Of a stretch of DNA of 6,017 nt, positions 1 through 5,228 are shown in pieces. The notes under the pieces were generated by a model. It searched no databases and was not told where the DNA came from. It worked only from the letters and a program-made list of their open reading frames with translations. Origin of the DNA: Chloroflexota bacterium (lineage in GTDB: Bacteria; Chloroflexota; Anaerolineae; Anaerolineales; Villigracilaceae); the NCBI GenBank assembly GCA_016191985.1, contig JACPVB010000207.1:1-6017 (forward strand), written 5' to 3'. The position numbers were made by a program, and so were the translations under genes. Numbering within the stretch: position 1 is the first letter of the stretch; every line of letters starts with the position of its first letter.

Positions 1-132
1 AATCTCCCACAACAGGCTAAAAAATTGCCAAATCTTGCCAAAATGTTGTGCAGAACACCAAAAACCAGACACTTTTCAGCGCTTCCGTCCCACTTTTTAA
101 AAATAATTTTTGATAATAGACTTATTCGACAG
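1..132. other. AT-rich left flank without a gene
   Basis: I see no credible coding region, RNA gene or complete recombination site here. The stretch is AT-rich, with short homopolymer runs around 97-115 and a small direct repeat of TTGCCAAA near 26-43. It lies beyond the degraded attC half-site, so it is either the start of the next cassette or non-array chromosome. The window ends too soon to tell. Confidence 0.5.
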
Positions 133-190
133 TTTCAACGGCTCGCGTAAGTCCCGCATGATCTCTGCGGGATACCTGCGTGTGGGTGGC
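133..190 (-). repeat. Truncated attC-like site (L'-R' half only)
   Basis: This stretch shares an exact 18-nt run (GGGATACCTGCGTGTGGG, plus strand, from about 169) with the L' side of the attC at 2281-2591. It also shares a nearby CAACGG. The R' core reads GTTGAAA on the minus strand (133-139), which misses the GTTRRRY consensus at its last base. A small hairpin (CCCGCA/TGCGGG, about 153-171) sits where the 2281-2591 site has a TCCC/GGGA hairpin. The loop, L'' and R'' halves are missing, and the GNAT stop codon lies only 4 nt away. It is probably the remnant of the attC of the GNAT cassette after a deletion, and so is unlikely to recombine. Confidence 0.6.
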
Positions 191-194
191 GATT

Positions 195-1010
195 TTACTC
201 AGGACCGATATATGCGTCGCAGAAGCAACAATCTCGAAAGCCTAAACGATAATAAACATTATAACCAGCAGGAGAAGATGCCAATATTGCCAATTTGTAA
301 TCAAGATTCTTTGCGGCTTCCAGGGCGGCTATTGTGATTTCAGTGCCATAACCTTTGCCTCTCGCTGATGGAATGGTTGCTACATGGTAAATTCCTGCCA
401 CGCCATTTGCAAGGAAAAGACGAACGCAAGTTGTTGGAATGCCATCAACCATACCAACAAACAATTTCCACGGTGTTCGGGATTCAAACCCTTTGTTTTT
501 AAATAAATCAAAATACGCTTTGATAACGGAATCTGATATGCTAAAGCCCTCTTTTCCAGGAATTATCCATTGTGAAAGTTGCTCTACGTTTGACACATGG
601 ATTATTTTATGCGGGCTATTAAGTTTTATTTTTTGATTGAAATCTTCCAAGCGAAGAAACATTCCAGGAGTTTTGAAAGCATGTTTGAAACCTTTAGCCC
701 TCAAAACTTCTGGTAGATTTTCTGGCTGACAACTGGGGGTTAGAAGCCACACCATTGGAAATTGGCCTTTTGCAGAATATAGGGATATGACTTCGTCCAC
801 TCTTTTGCTAACGTTGTCTGAAGAAAAACGCGCATCATAAACCGCATTGTAAAAAACATCAGGATGGCTTGATAGCATACCAAGCCAATCTGTTTCTTCT
901 ACAACCTGAATGCCAGGCATGGATGAGTACATCATTGGGAGTTGAGCATTCATCGTAGAGAGTAGGGATTTCACGATTTCATCCATATCATAATTATTTT
1001 CTGGGAACAT
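195..1010 (-). CDS. GNAT-family N-acetyltransferase (271 aa)
   Basis: Predicted cytoplasmic acetyltransferase that would move the acetyl group of acetyl-CoA to an amine; the substrate is unknown. The C-terminal half (about residues 180-262) has the GNAT signature: a beta strand (GIYHVATIPSAR), then the pyrophosphate-binding loop R217-G-K-G-Y-G222, a helix (TEITIAALEAAK), and the closing NVYYRLGFRD segment. Residues 1-130 form an N-terminal region ending in a KTPGMFLRLEDF-like strand, the layout of two-domain or degenerate tandem GNATs. The frame is open much further upstream, but that extension runs through an attC site and is antisense-like. ATG at 1010 is chosen because AAAGGA lies about 9 nt ahead of it and typical protein begins there. 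The gene is the last cassette seen in the array. Its own attC is reduced to a half-site just past the stop. Family is clear; substrate cannot be inferred. Confidence 0.88.
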   Translation of the reverse strand: MFPENNYDMDEIVKSLLSTMNAQLPMMYSSMPGIQVVEETDWLGMLSSHPDVFYNAVYDARFSSDNVSKRVDEVISLYSAKGQFPMVWLLTPSCQPENLPEVLRAKGFKHAFKTPGMFLRLEDFNQKIKLNSPHKIIHVSNVEQLSQWIIPGKEGFSISDSVIKAYFDLFKNKGFESRTPWKLFVGMVDGIPTTCVRLFLANGVAGIYHVATIPSARGKGYGTEITIAALEAAKNLDYKLAILASSPAGYNVYYRLGFRDCCFCDAYIGPE

Positions 1011-1042
1011 GGTTTTTTTTCCTTTCTGAAATGGATTAAGTT

Positions 1043-1175
1043 GCTCAACGGCAGGCCTTACCGGCGCGGGGCGGATTTGGCAAACAAAAGCCAAAGTTAG
1101 AACCAACTCAAAGGCGCTGAATCCCTGGCGGGGAGATGCAGCCCGCCCCGCGTCCATGTGCAAGCAGGGTTGGGC
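1043..1175 (-). other. attC recombination site, GC-rich and unlike the others
   Basis: On the minus strand it begins with R'' GCCCAAC (1169-1175) and ends with R' GTTGAGC (1043-1049); both match the RYYYAAC/GTTRRRY core rule. The arms pair: GCGGGGCGG at 1066-1074 is the exact complement of CCGCCCCGC at 1143-1151. A second hairpin, TTTGGC/GCCAAA (1076-1081 with 1090-1095), lies inside. The length, 133 bp, is normal for a long attC. Apart from the core boxes it shares no evident sequence with the other sites in the window. It starts 28 nt after the stop of the GC-rich immunity-like gene, so it belongs to that cassette. Confidence 0.8.
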
Positions 1176-1203
1176 AGATGCAGCGTGTTGATGGGTTGCC
1201 TGA

Positions 1204-1719
1204 TCAGCAATCAAATACAAACCAGCAGATGTCGTTCCGCAGCCGCTGGTCGTCGAGTACAAGCTCGCGAATCGCCTCCGGGAGCTGGTCGCGCTGCCAC
1301 CGGCACTCGAGTCGCCCTGCGCTCTCGCCCTCTCCTTCCGGCGCGGCAGCACGTGCGGCCTTGATCGCATAGGCGGCCGCACCGAGCTCGTGCGCGGCGA
1401 CGTGCGCAACGACCGCGGCCTGACCAGCAGCATACGCGGCATGACGCGCTGCTCCGCTGAGATCCCTGGCCGCCGCCATCGCGTGACCGCCCGCCGCTCG
1501 GGACTGGGACATCGTGGTCTCCCCTCGCGCCCAGGCGCGCGTCAATTCGATGGCTCGACGCGGACGATCATCATTGGGCTGCATTTCTTCGAATAGGTGT
1601 AACACATGCTGTGCGCAATCGGCTGCCCATATCGTGAGCAGGTGATGATTGGCATCTTGGAGGGTACCACCGCGACGCACAGTGATGAATCTGGGGTCTC
1701 GCTTCTTTGGTAATATCAT
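1204..1719 (-). CDS. Imm-5-like putative immunity protein (171 aa)
   Basis: Recognised from memory as the family named 'putative immunity protein' (Imm-5-like) in polymorphic-toxin surveys. Hallmarks seen are the N-terminal KKRDPRFITVRRGGTL (residues 5-20), HHLLTIWAADCAQHVLHLFE (25-44), a long Ala/His-rich helical core (about 70-127, with GHAMAAARDLSGAARHAAYA) and the C-terminal WQRDQLPEAIRELVLDDQRL plus RNDICW. The length looks complete. There is no signal peptide or membrane helix, so it should be cytoplasmic. Start ATG 1719 has AGGAAC about 8 nt upstream. The gene is visibly richer in G+C, and in Ala/Arg codons, than its neighbours and is followed by an equally GC-rich attC, which suggests transfer from a high-GC host. 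No partner toxin is present. The family name comes from genomic context; binding to any toxin here is unproven. Confidence 0.82.
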   Translation of the reverse strand: MILPKKRDPRFITVRRGGTLQDANHHLLTIWAADCAQHVLHLFEEMQPNDDRPRRAIELTRAWARGETTMSQSRAAGGHAMAAARDLSGAARHAAYAAGQAAVVAHVAAHELGAAAYAIKAARAAAPEGEGESAGRLECRWQRDQLPEAIRELVLDDQRLRNDICWFVFDC

Positions 1720-1758
1720 TCTTCAGTTCCTATCACGACTTTCTATTCATGGTTTTTG

Positions 1759-2247
1759 TCATGGAATTGAGGTCGCAGGCGGTGTTGGAGAGTAAACAAT
1801 CGTAGGAGGTATACCAAGAAGATAATTATGAAAGTTTATCTGATTCGACGCGAGGATGAAGGATGCGAAGACGTAGCCCAGCAGAAATGAAATACTGAGG
1901 AATGTCAGCCATTTTTTGTATTCAGAATGAAACTGCTCATTGTGGCGAAGAATACGACATATCAGCCGCTCTACCATAAAAAGTATGGCAATATAGACCA
2001 GGCTGTCAACGAATAAACCCTGCAGGCTGAAATAGGGAAAATCGGCAAGATCAACTTTTCCCCAACTATCAATCGGAGAACTTGCCCCACCGCCATAGTC
2101 ACATAAGAAAGAGACTGGAAAGCCAACTCCCAGCCTTCCCCCACATGCGAAATGGTCTTCATAATTATAGCGACTTGTAGTGGCAACCAAGATTACGCAA
2201 GTCGTTAGGATGATCCACAACAGAGAAAAGGACTGAAATTTTCTCAT
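1759..2247 (-). CDS. Small three-helix membrane protein of unknown function (162 aa)
   Basis: I do not recognise the family. Three hydrophobic segments are visible: residues about 6-24 (signal anchor or first helix), 76-100 and 112-134. The first loop, about residues 25-75, holds a Cys-Gly-Gly and a Cys-Asp-Tyr-Gly-Gly-Gly stretch (C35 and C49) and may be extracytoplasmic. The protein ends in a Pro/Thr tail (PTPPATSIP). Start ATG 2247 is firm, since AAGGAG lies about 8 nt upstream. It is the first gene after the attC at 2281-2591. It ends 39 nt before the immunity-like gene on the same strand, with no attC in the gap, so the two may share a cassette and a transcript. Its A+T-rich composition contrasts sharply with that downstream gene. 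Confidence 0.72.
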   Translation of the reverse strand: MRKFQSFSLLWIILTTCVILVATTSRYNYEDHFACGGRLGVGFPVSFLCDYGGGASSPIDSWGKVDLADFPYFSLQGLFVDSLVYIAILFMVERLICRILRHNEQFHSEYKKWLTFLSISFLLGYVFASFILASNQINFHNYLLGIPPTIVYSPTPPATSIP

Positions 2248-2404
2248 CTGATTATCTCCTTACAGCAGTGCCATTTAGCCGCCCAACGGTTTGCGGCATC
2301 GTCCCTTTTAGGGGATACCTGCGTGTGGGCGTGGACTCTGTTTGGGGGCAAGAAAAACTCAAAGTCAAAAATACTCGACTGCGAAGCGTCTCATACATCA
2401 GGAC

Positions 2405-2572
2405 TGTTGTTTTGCTTCCCTTTCTCAGGGACCTTCGGCAACGCTTCAACACAACCAGTCGCCCGGTTGCATTGGTTGCCTGCTATCTGGCGGCCTGACC
2501 CTTACCAGTGCTGAACTTCATCAGCAAGCAGAGCCTGCCCTGAGCGAGGTCGAAGGGATGTCTTTTCAGGAC
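2405..2572. repeat. About 168-nt insertion inside an attC, shared with 3416-3568
   Basis: Relative to the short attC at 4437-4565, this attC has extra sequence between L'' and R''. It is flanked by two copies of TCAGGAC (2398-2404 and 2566-2572). The empty site has a single related TCGGGTG at that point (4543-4549). The insertion holds a conserved hairpin, TCCCT/AGGGA with a 5-nt loop (about 2419-2433), and two long runs identical to the insertion at 3416-3568. It has no credible ORF. A non-autonomous mobile element with target duplication is one reading; duplication of an already elongated attC is another. Confidence 0.55.
2531..2558. repeat. Dispersed REP-like repeat
   Basis: The plus strand reads GAGCCTGCCC, then TGAGCGAGGTCGAAGGGA, a form of the 'CCTGAGC-GTCGAAGG' interspersed repeat known to be abundant in several bacterial lineages, including Anaerolineae. 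It is present in this attC insertion but absent from the aligned position at 3416-3568, so it looks like a later addition. The exact limits are approximate. Confidence 0.5.
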
Positions 2573-2603
2573 ACTCCACGCTGTGTTGGGCAGCTTCTTG
2601 ATT

Positions 2604-3269
2604 TTACAGCGGCACTTCTTTCCACTCTGCGGTATTAGGTTCCATAGCAATATCATACACAAAGCCAGTCACGAAGGTCAATGGAAGAGCGATTACTTCC
2701 ATCCCAAGACAAAATAGCATAATGGATAAGACTACTTCTGAGTCTCTCACACCAGGTACAAATCCAGTGGTGGCAATTACAAGAGCAAAAACGAGCAGTC
2801 CTGCACTAATTGCCAGGGACCAGGGCCATAGCAGGGTCAGTGGCTTTCTCATCTGGATTGGCAGAATCTTTCGCCACCAGGTTAGCGGCTGATTGATGCG
2901 AGTTGAAACAAGCCAGATAAATGGAAAGAATAAGATCTGTGCGACGCCTCCCCCGACTAAAAGAAGTGTAATGAAGAGAAGGAGGAGAATAGCTGGCCCG
3001 TTCTTCCTGTGGACGAAAGCGAGCGACCAGAGGATGATGGCAACGCCCACAATCATCGATGAGATACCAGCCAGCAAAAAGCTGGGAAGCAGCGTAAAAG
3101 CGGGTTCATTGCCATGTGTCCACATCTTCTGGGCTTCTCCGATCGCAAAGATAAACAAGCTGTTGGTGGAGACATTGCCCTGAAGTACTTCAAAGAAGCC
3201 ATGGCTGATTCCGGAGATTCCAAAAATTGTCCCCAATGTTGCTACGTTGAACTTGGTTGCTTTATTCAT
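2604..3269 (-). CDS. Multi-pass membrane protein, uncharacterised family (221 aa)
   Basis: An integral membrane protein with hydrophobic stretches at residues about 8-28 (weak), 60-85, 92-122 (long, perhaps two helices), 145-170 and 180-206. Recognisable patches are GISGISHGFFEVLQGN (17-32), which I recall from small uncharacterised membrane proteins in Chloroflexota and Firmicutes, then FVHRKNGPAILLLLF (85-99) and INQPLTWWRKILP (125-137). The function is unknown. The frame is open upstream to 3407, but that part translates the attC. ATG at 3269 is preferred because it lies just outside the site, has GAGGAAG and AAAGG upstream, and begins the conserved N-terminus. It is a single-gene cassette: the attC of the preceding cassette ends 33 nt upstream, and its own starts 12 nt after the stop. 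Confidence 0.82.
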   Translation of the reverse strand: MNKATKFNVATLGTIFGISGISHGFFEVLQGNVSTNSLFIFAIGEAQKMWTHGNEPAFTLLPSFLLAGISSMIVGVAIILWSLAFVHRKNGPAILLLLFITLLLVGGGVAQILFFPFIWLVSTRINQPLTWWRKILPIQMRKPLTLLWPWSLAISAGLLVFALVIATTGFVPGVRDSEVVLSIMLFCLGMEVIALPLTFVTGFVYDIAMEPNTAEWKEVPL

Positions 3270-3302
3270 TGCCTTTATTCTTCCTCTTCTGTGGTAAGCA
3301 CT

Positions 3303-3587
3303 GCCCAACGGCTGGCGTTGACCTGCGTGTGGGCGGGCGTGGACAATGCCTGGGAGCCGAAAAAACTCAAAGCCAGAAAAATACTTGACTGCGAAGCGTA
3401 CCCACATGTCAGGTACTATGGGCTGTTGTTTTGCTTCCCTTTCTCAGGGACCTTCGGCACGCTTCGACACAGTCAGTTGCCCGATTGCATCGATTGCCTG
3501 CTATCTGGCGGCCTGACCCTTACCAGAACTGGACTCGCACCAGTGAACAGACGATGACTTTTCAGGACACACCACGCTTTGTTCGGC
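3303..3587 (-). repeat. Elongated attC site (resident family, 285 bp) with insertion
   Basis: This site fills most of the 339-bp gap between two genes. On the minus strand it starts with R'' GCCGAAC (3581-3587; one mismatch to RYYYAAC) and ends with R' GTTGGGC (3303-3309). L' CCTGCGTGTGGG (3322-3333) pairs with CCCACATGTCAGG (3401-3413) with one bulge and one mismatch. The loop, with AAAACTCAAAGCCAGAAAAA, is shared with the sites at 2281-2591 and 4437-4565. The insertion between L'' and R'' is listed separately. R'' lies about 21 nt past the stop of the 3609-4400 gene. Confidence 0.8.
3416..3568. repeat. About 153-nt insertion inside an attC, shared with 2405-2572
   Basis: It occupies the same place between L'' and R'' as the 2405-2572 insertion. 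The flanks are TCAGGTA (3409-3415) and TCAGGAC (3562-3568), an imperfect direct repeat. About 36 nt from 3423 and about 32 nt ending at 3526 are identical to the other copy, including the TCCCT/AGGGA hairpin. Between these lies a diverged middle. This copy lacks the REP-like repeat. No credible coding sequence is present. Confidence 0.55.
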
Positions 3588-3608
3588 GGTTTTTGTATTC
3601 AAAACCTT

Positions 3609-4400
3609 TTATTCCTTTGTTAGTTCTTCTACAATGATTCCTTCAATTGTCACTGTGCAACCTGGTTCTTGGCTGTTGCTGTTTGCACTAACGAATAAGC
3701 GATTTAATTGGTTAATGTCTTGCATTTCTTCTTCACTCTGGGGAACCCAAATCAGCCGTGCGCCATTTACTATTACAGCGATATTACCATTTTCCCTTTC
3801 TAATTGAACTTGGTTGGAAGCGTTTGCTTTAAGGGAAATATTTGGAATAATCTGAAAATTCTTAGCCCGCTCCTCAATGCCATCTGGACGATAATGCAGA
3901 AAGTAGAGGGTTTCTAGCCAGATAGCCATATGATAAGAAGGTCTATAAGATGTTCCGTTACTAAACCCGACTGAAAATATGCAAGTTGTATCAGGCGGCA
4001 AGAAATTTACAGTGATTCGGACAGTGTTTGGTAAATCATTGTTATCGATCCAGACTCTTGCGTCAAGACGCGTTCCCTTAATATTGAGGGCTGAATTTGT
4101 AAAATCAAACTCTGCGTATTTGTTGCTACGCACATCACCTTTATCTATTTCCTCATTGAGGAAACAAAACGCCCCTGTACACACTTGTACACTTTCGGTG
4201 GCGGTAGGTTCTAAAGTGTTTGTTGGTTGGGATGCAATTTGAGTTAATCTTGCTTCGGCTGTAGAGGTTGCATTAATTGGTATTAGCGCAACATCTTTGC
4301 TAATGTTACTTTGATAAATTACGCCAATTAAAGCAATGATAGCAGCAATAACTAAAACAAGTGCGTTAGGGGTTCGCAATATTTTTTTGAATGGTTCCAT
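3609..4400 (-). CDS. Membrane-anchored extracytoplasmic protein (263 aa)
   Basis: I do not recognise a named family. Residues 1-12 are basic (KK, R), followed by a hydrophobic helix at 13-29 (ALVLVIAAIIALIGVIY), which fits an uncleaved signal anchor with the rest outside the cell. Residues about 44-70 form a Thr/Ala/Pro/Glu-rich linker of the kind frequent in Chloroflexota surface proteins. The remainder (about 75-263) alternates in a beta-rich way, with segments such as YAEFDFTNSAL, RLDARVWID, CIFSVGFSNG and GNIAVIVNGARLIWVP. This recalls a LamG or concanavalin-like sandwich, a guess from pattern only. Four Cys (74, 79, 140, 248) could form disulfides. ATG 4400 is chosen over TTG 4442 because the latter lies in the attC core, and AGGAAC sits about 7 nt before the ATG. 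Single-gene cassette between two resident attC sites. Confidence 0.78.
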   Translation of the reverse strand: MEPFKKILRTPNALVLVIAAIIALIGVIYQSNISKDVALIPINATSTAEARLTQIASQPTNTLEPTATESVQVCTGAFCFLNEEIDKGDVRSNKYAEFDFTNSALNIKGTRLDARVWIDNNDLPNTVRITVNFLPPDTTCIFSVGFSNGTSYRPSYHMAIWLETLYFLHYRPDGIEERAKNFQIIPNISLKANASNQVQLERENGNIAVIVNGARLIWVPQSEEEMQDINQLNRLFVSANSNSQEPGCTVTIEGIIVEELTKE

Positions 4401-4436
4401 GCTATGTGTTCCTGATAATAAAATTTTGGCGAAGCC

Positions 4437-4565
4437 GCCCAATGGTTTGCGTTAGTGGCGTGTGGGCGGGCGTGGAGTCTGTTTGGGAGCAGGAAAAACT
4501 CGAAGCCAGAAAAATGCTCATAAATCGCGCAGACTCCCACACGTCGGGTGCACGCTGTGTTAGGC
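4437..4565 (-). repeat. attC recombination site (resident family, 129 bp, uninserted)
   Basis: This is the cleanest site of the resident family. On the minus strand it starts with R'' GCCTAAC (4559-4565) and ends with ATTGGGC (4437-4443), which departs from GTTRRRY at its first base. Folding is strong. The right arm CAGACTCCCACACG (4530-4543) is the exact complement of a left arm made of CGTGTGGG (4459-4466) and the following AGTCTG (4476-4481), interrupted by a 9-nt bulge on one side only. Such one-sided extrahelical bases are what integrases use to choose a strand. The stop codon of the HEPN-like gene lies inside R''. Confidence 0.85.
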
Positions 4566-5090
4566 GGCTGAATTGCCCGATTCTGTAGAACTAATCGCCA
4601 TCTCGTATTCGATGCCTCGTTCTAACTCAATACCATTATCTTTAGCGATAGTCACGAGCCGATCCACGATGGCCTTGGCCGCAATCCGCAGTTCTTTTGC
4701 TGCGGCAAGTTTTGCCATAGTGCGGTCAACGATGCCGTGAGAGACGTTGTTTCTGAATTCTCGGATCGCCTGGAATCCAGGGAATTCCTCCTCCAGCCGC
4801 ACTTTGAGCTGATCCGGATTGGTAACGGCCTCGCCAGCCACGAAGGTGTTGTAAACCCATGCCAATTTGGGTTGCAAACCATCATGATCGTTCGGTGCAT
4901 GGGTTACGCCGGGCTTGGCGCGAGCTTTGTCTATTAGGTGATTGAGGTTCGCCTCTATAAAGAAGGCAGCGAAGACGATGATGACCGTACAGTTACAGAT
5001 TTCGGTTCGCTCATCACCGCTTTCGGCGCGGCGCAATGCCTGCCAGCTCGTGGCGATAATGAGAGTTGCATCCTGTGTGACTTCTGCCAT
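4560..5090 (-). CDS. HEPN-like domain protein, possible RNase (176 aa)
   Basis: The helical protein carries R113-N-N-V-S-H118 within EFRNNVSHG, the R-x4-H motif of HEPN domains, which in many toxin, Abi and CRISPR proteins is the metal-independent RNase site. An upstream helix, FAAFFIEANLNHLIDKA (about 40-56), matches the usual first HEPN helix with a conserved Glu and Asn. No signal peptide or membrane helix is convincing, so it is likely cytoplasmic. Start ATG 5090 has GGAGG 4 nt upstream. The stop TAA is formed by the R'' box of its attC, so coding sequence and recombination site overlap by 6 nt. It is the first cassette after the attI-like site and has no obvious antitoxin (no MNT nucleotidyltransferase) beside it. 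HEPN assignment is by motif only; some HEPN proteins are not nucleases. Confidence 0.7.
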   Translation of the reverse strand: MAEVTQDATLIIATSWQALRRAESGDERTEICNCTVIIVFAAFFIEANLNHLIDKARAKPGVTHAPNDHDGLQPKLAWVYNTFVAGEAVTNPDQLKVRLEEEFPGFQAIREFRNNVSHGIVDRTMAKLAAAKELRIAAKAIVDRLVTIAKDNGIELERGIEYEMAISSTESGNSAA

Positions 5091-5124
5091 ACGACCTCCA
5101 TGCGAAACTGACTATGTGTTTGCC

Positions 5125-5195
5125 GCCTAACTACGGATATACGGCATCATGCCTCATAACCGCTTATGGACGGCCAAAGATTAAAACACCATAAC
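5125..5195 (-). other. Candidate attI-like or secondary insertion site
   Basis: In the gap 5091-5228 the minus strand has a perfect core box GTTAGGC (5125-5131). Fourteen nt or less upstream is a diverged inverted box GCCGTAT (5139-5145), a simple-site spacing like that of attI1. Further upstream are two GTTATG copies (5155-5160, 5190-5195), recalling the direct repeats of attI1. A palindrome GGCAT-C-ATGCC spans 5143-5153. No R''/L'' half of an attC is visible. Whatever its type, this box marks the right-hand junction of the cassette array. Without an integrase gene nearby the attI reading is tentative; a single-core secondary site is the alternative. Confidence 0.42.
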
Positions 5196-5228
5196 GCAGG
5201 TAAATTTATCATAAAACTGGCGCGCATT

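Larger units (their letters stand above)
2281..2591 (-). repeat. Elongated attC site (resident family, 311 bp) with insertion
   Basis: This site fills most of the 356-bp gap between two membrane-protein genes. On the minus strand it opens with R'' GCCCAAC (2585-2591) and closes with R' GTTGGGC (2281-2287). Its L' and loop part (about 2312-2390: CCTGCGTGTGGGCGTGGACT, then GAAAAACTC-AAGTCA and GACTGCGAAGCGT) matches the sites at 3303-3587 and 4437-4565. The L'/L'' pairing is weaker here than in the others (GTGTGGG against a diverged CTCATAC). The extra length comes from an insertion between L'' and R'', listed separately. The site starts 12 nt past the stop of the 2604-3269 gene. Confidence 0.78.

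Noticed and set aside
152..171. Rho-independent terminator after the GNAT gene
   Set aside because: The CCCGCA/TGCGGG hairpin has no T-run after it on the minus strand and fits better as part of the attC remnant.
1011..1442. 144-residue N-terminal extension of the GNAT reading frame
   Set aside because: It translates the attC at 1043-1175 and part of the immunity-like gene in another frame. The ATG at 1010 has a good ribosome binding site and starts normal protein sequence.
1390..1596. Plus-strand Arg-rich open frame
   Set aside because: It is the antisense shadow of the GC-rich immunity-like gene; long spurious frames are expected in such sequence.
2268..2638. Overlapping plus-strand open frames in the gap between the two membrane-protein genes
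   Set aside because: They lie in the attC and its insertion, have no ribosome binding site or family resemblance, and are not kept in the sister site at 3303-3587.
3270..3407. Upstream extension of the 221-aa membrane protein
   Set aside because: The extension is translated attC sequence. Similar peptides (SGFEFF, HARPHA) appear from the other resident attC sites, which shows it is repeat-derived.
2405..3568. Group IIC-attC intron remnant
   Set aside because: These introns do target attC sites, but the insertions are only about 150-170 nt and I see no domain V hairpin or reverse-transcriptase remains.
2281..4565. CRISPR-like repeats
   Set aside because: The repeats are more than 100 nt, imperfect, separated by whole genes and carry attC core boxes; there are no short spacers.
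5150..5228. Cassette promoter (Pc) on the minus strand
   Set aside because: TTTACC followed by TAATCT-like boxes can be picked out, but matches and spacing are too poor to support a promoter.
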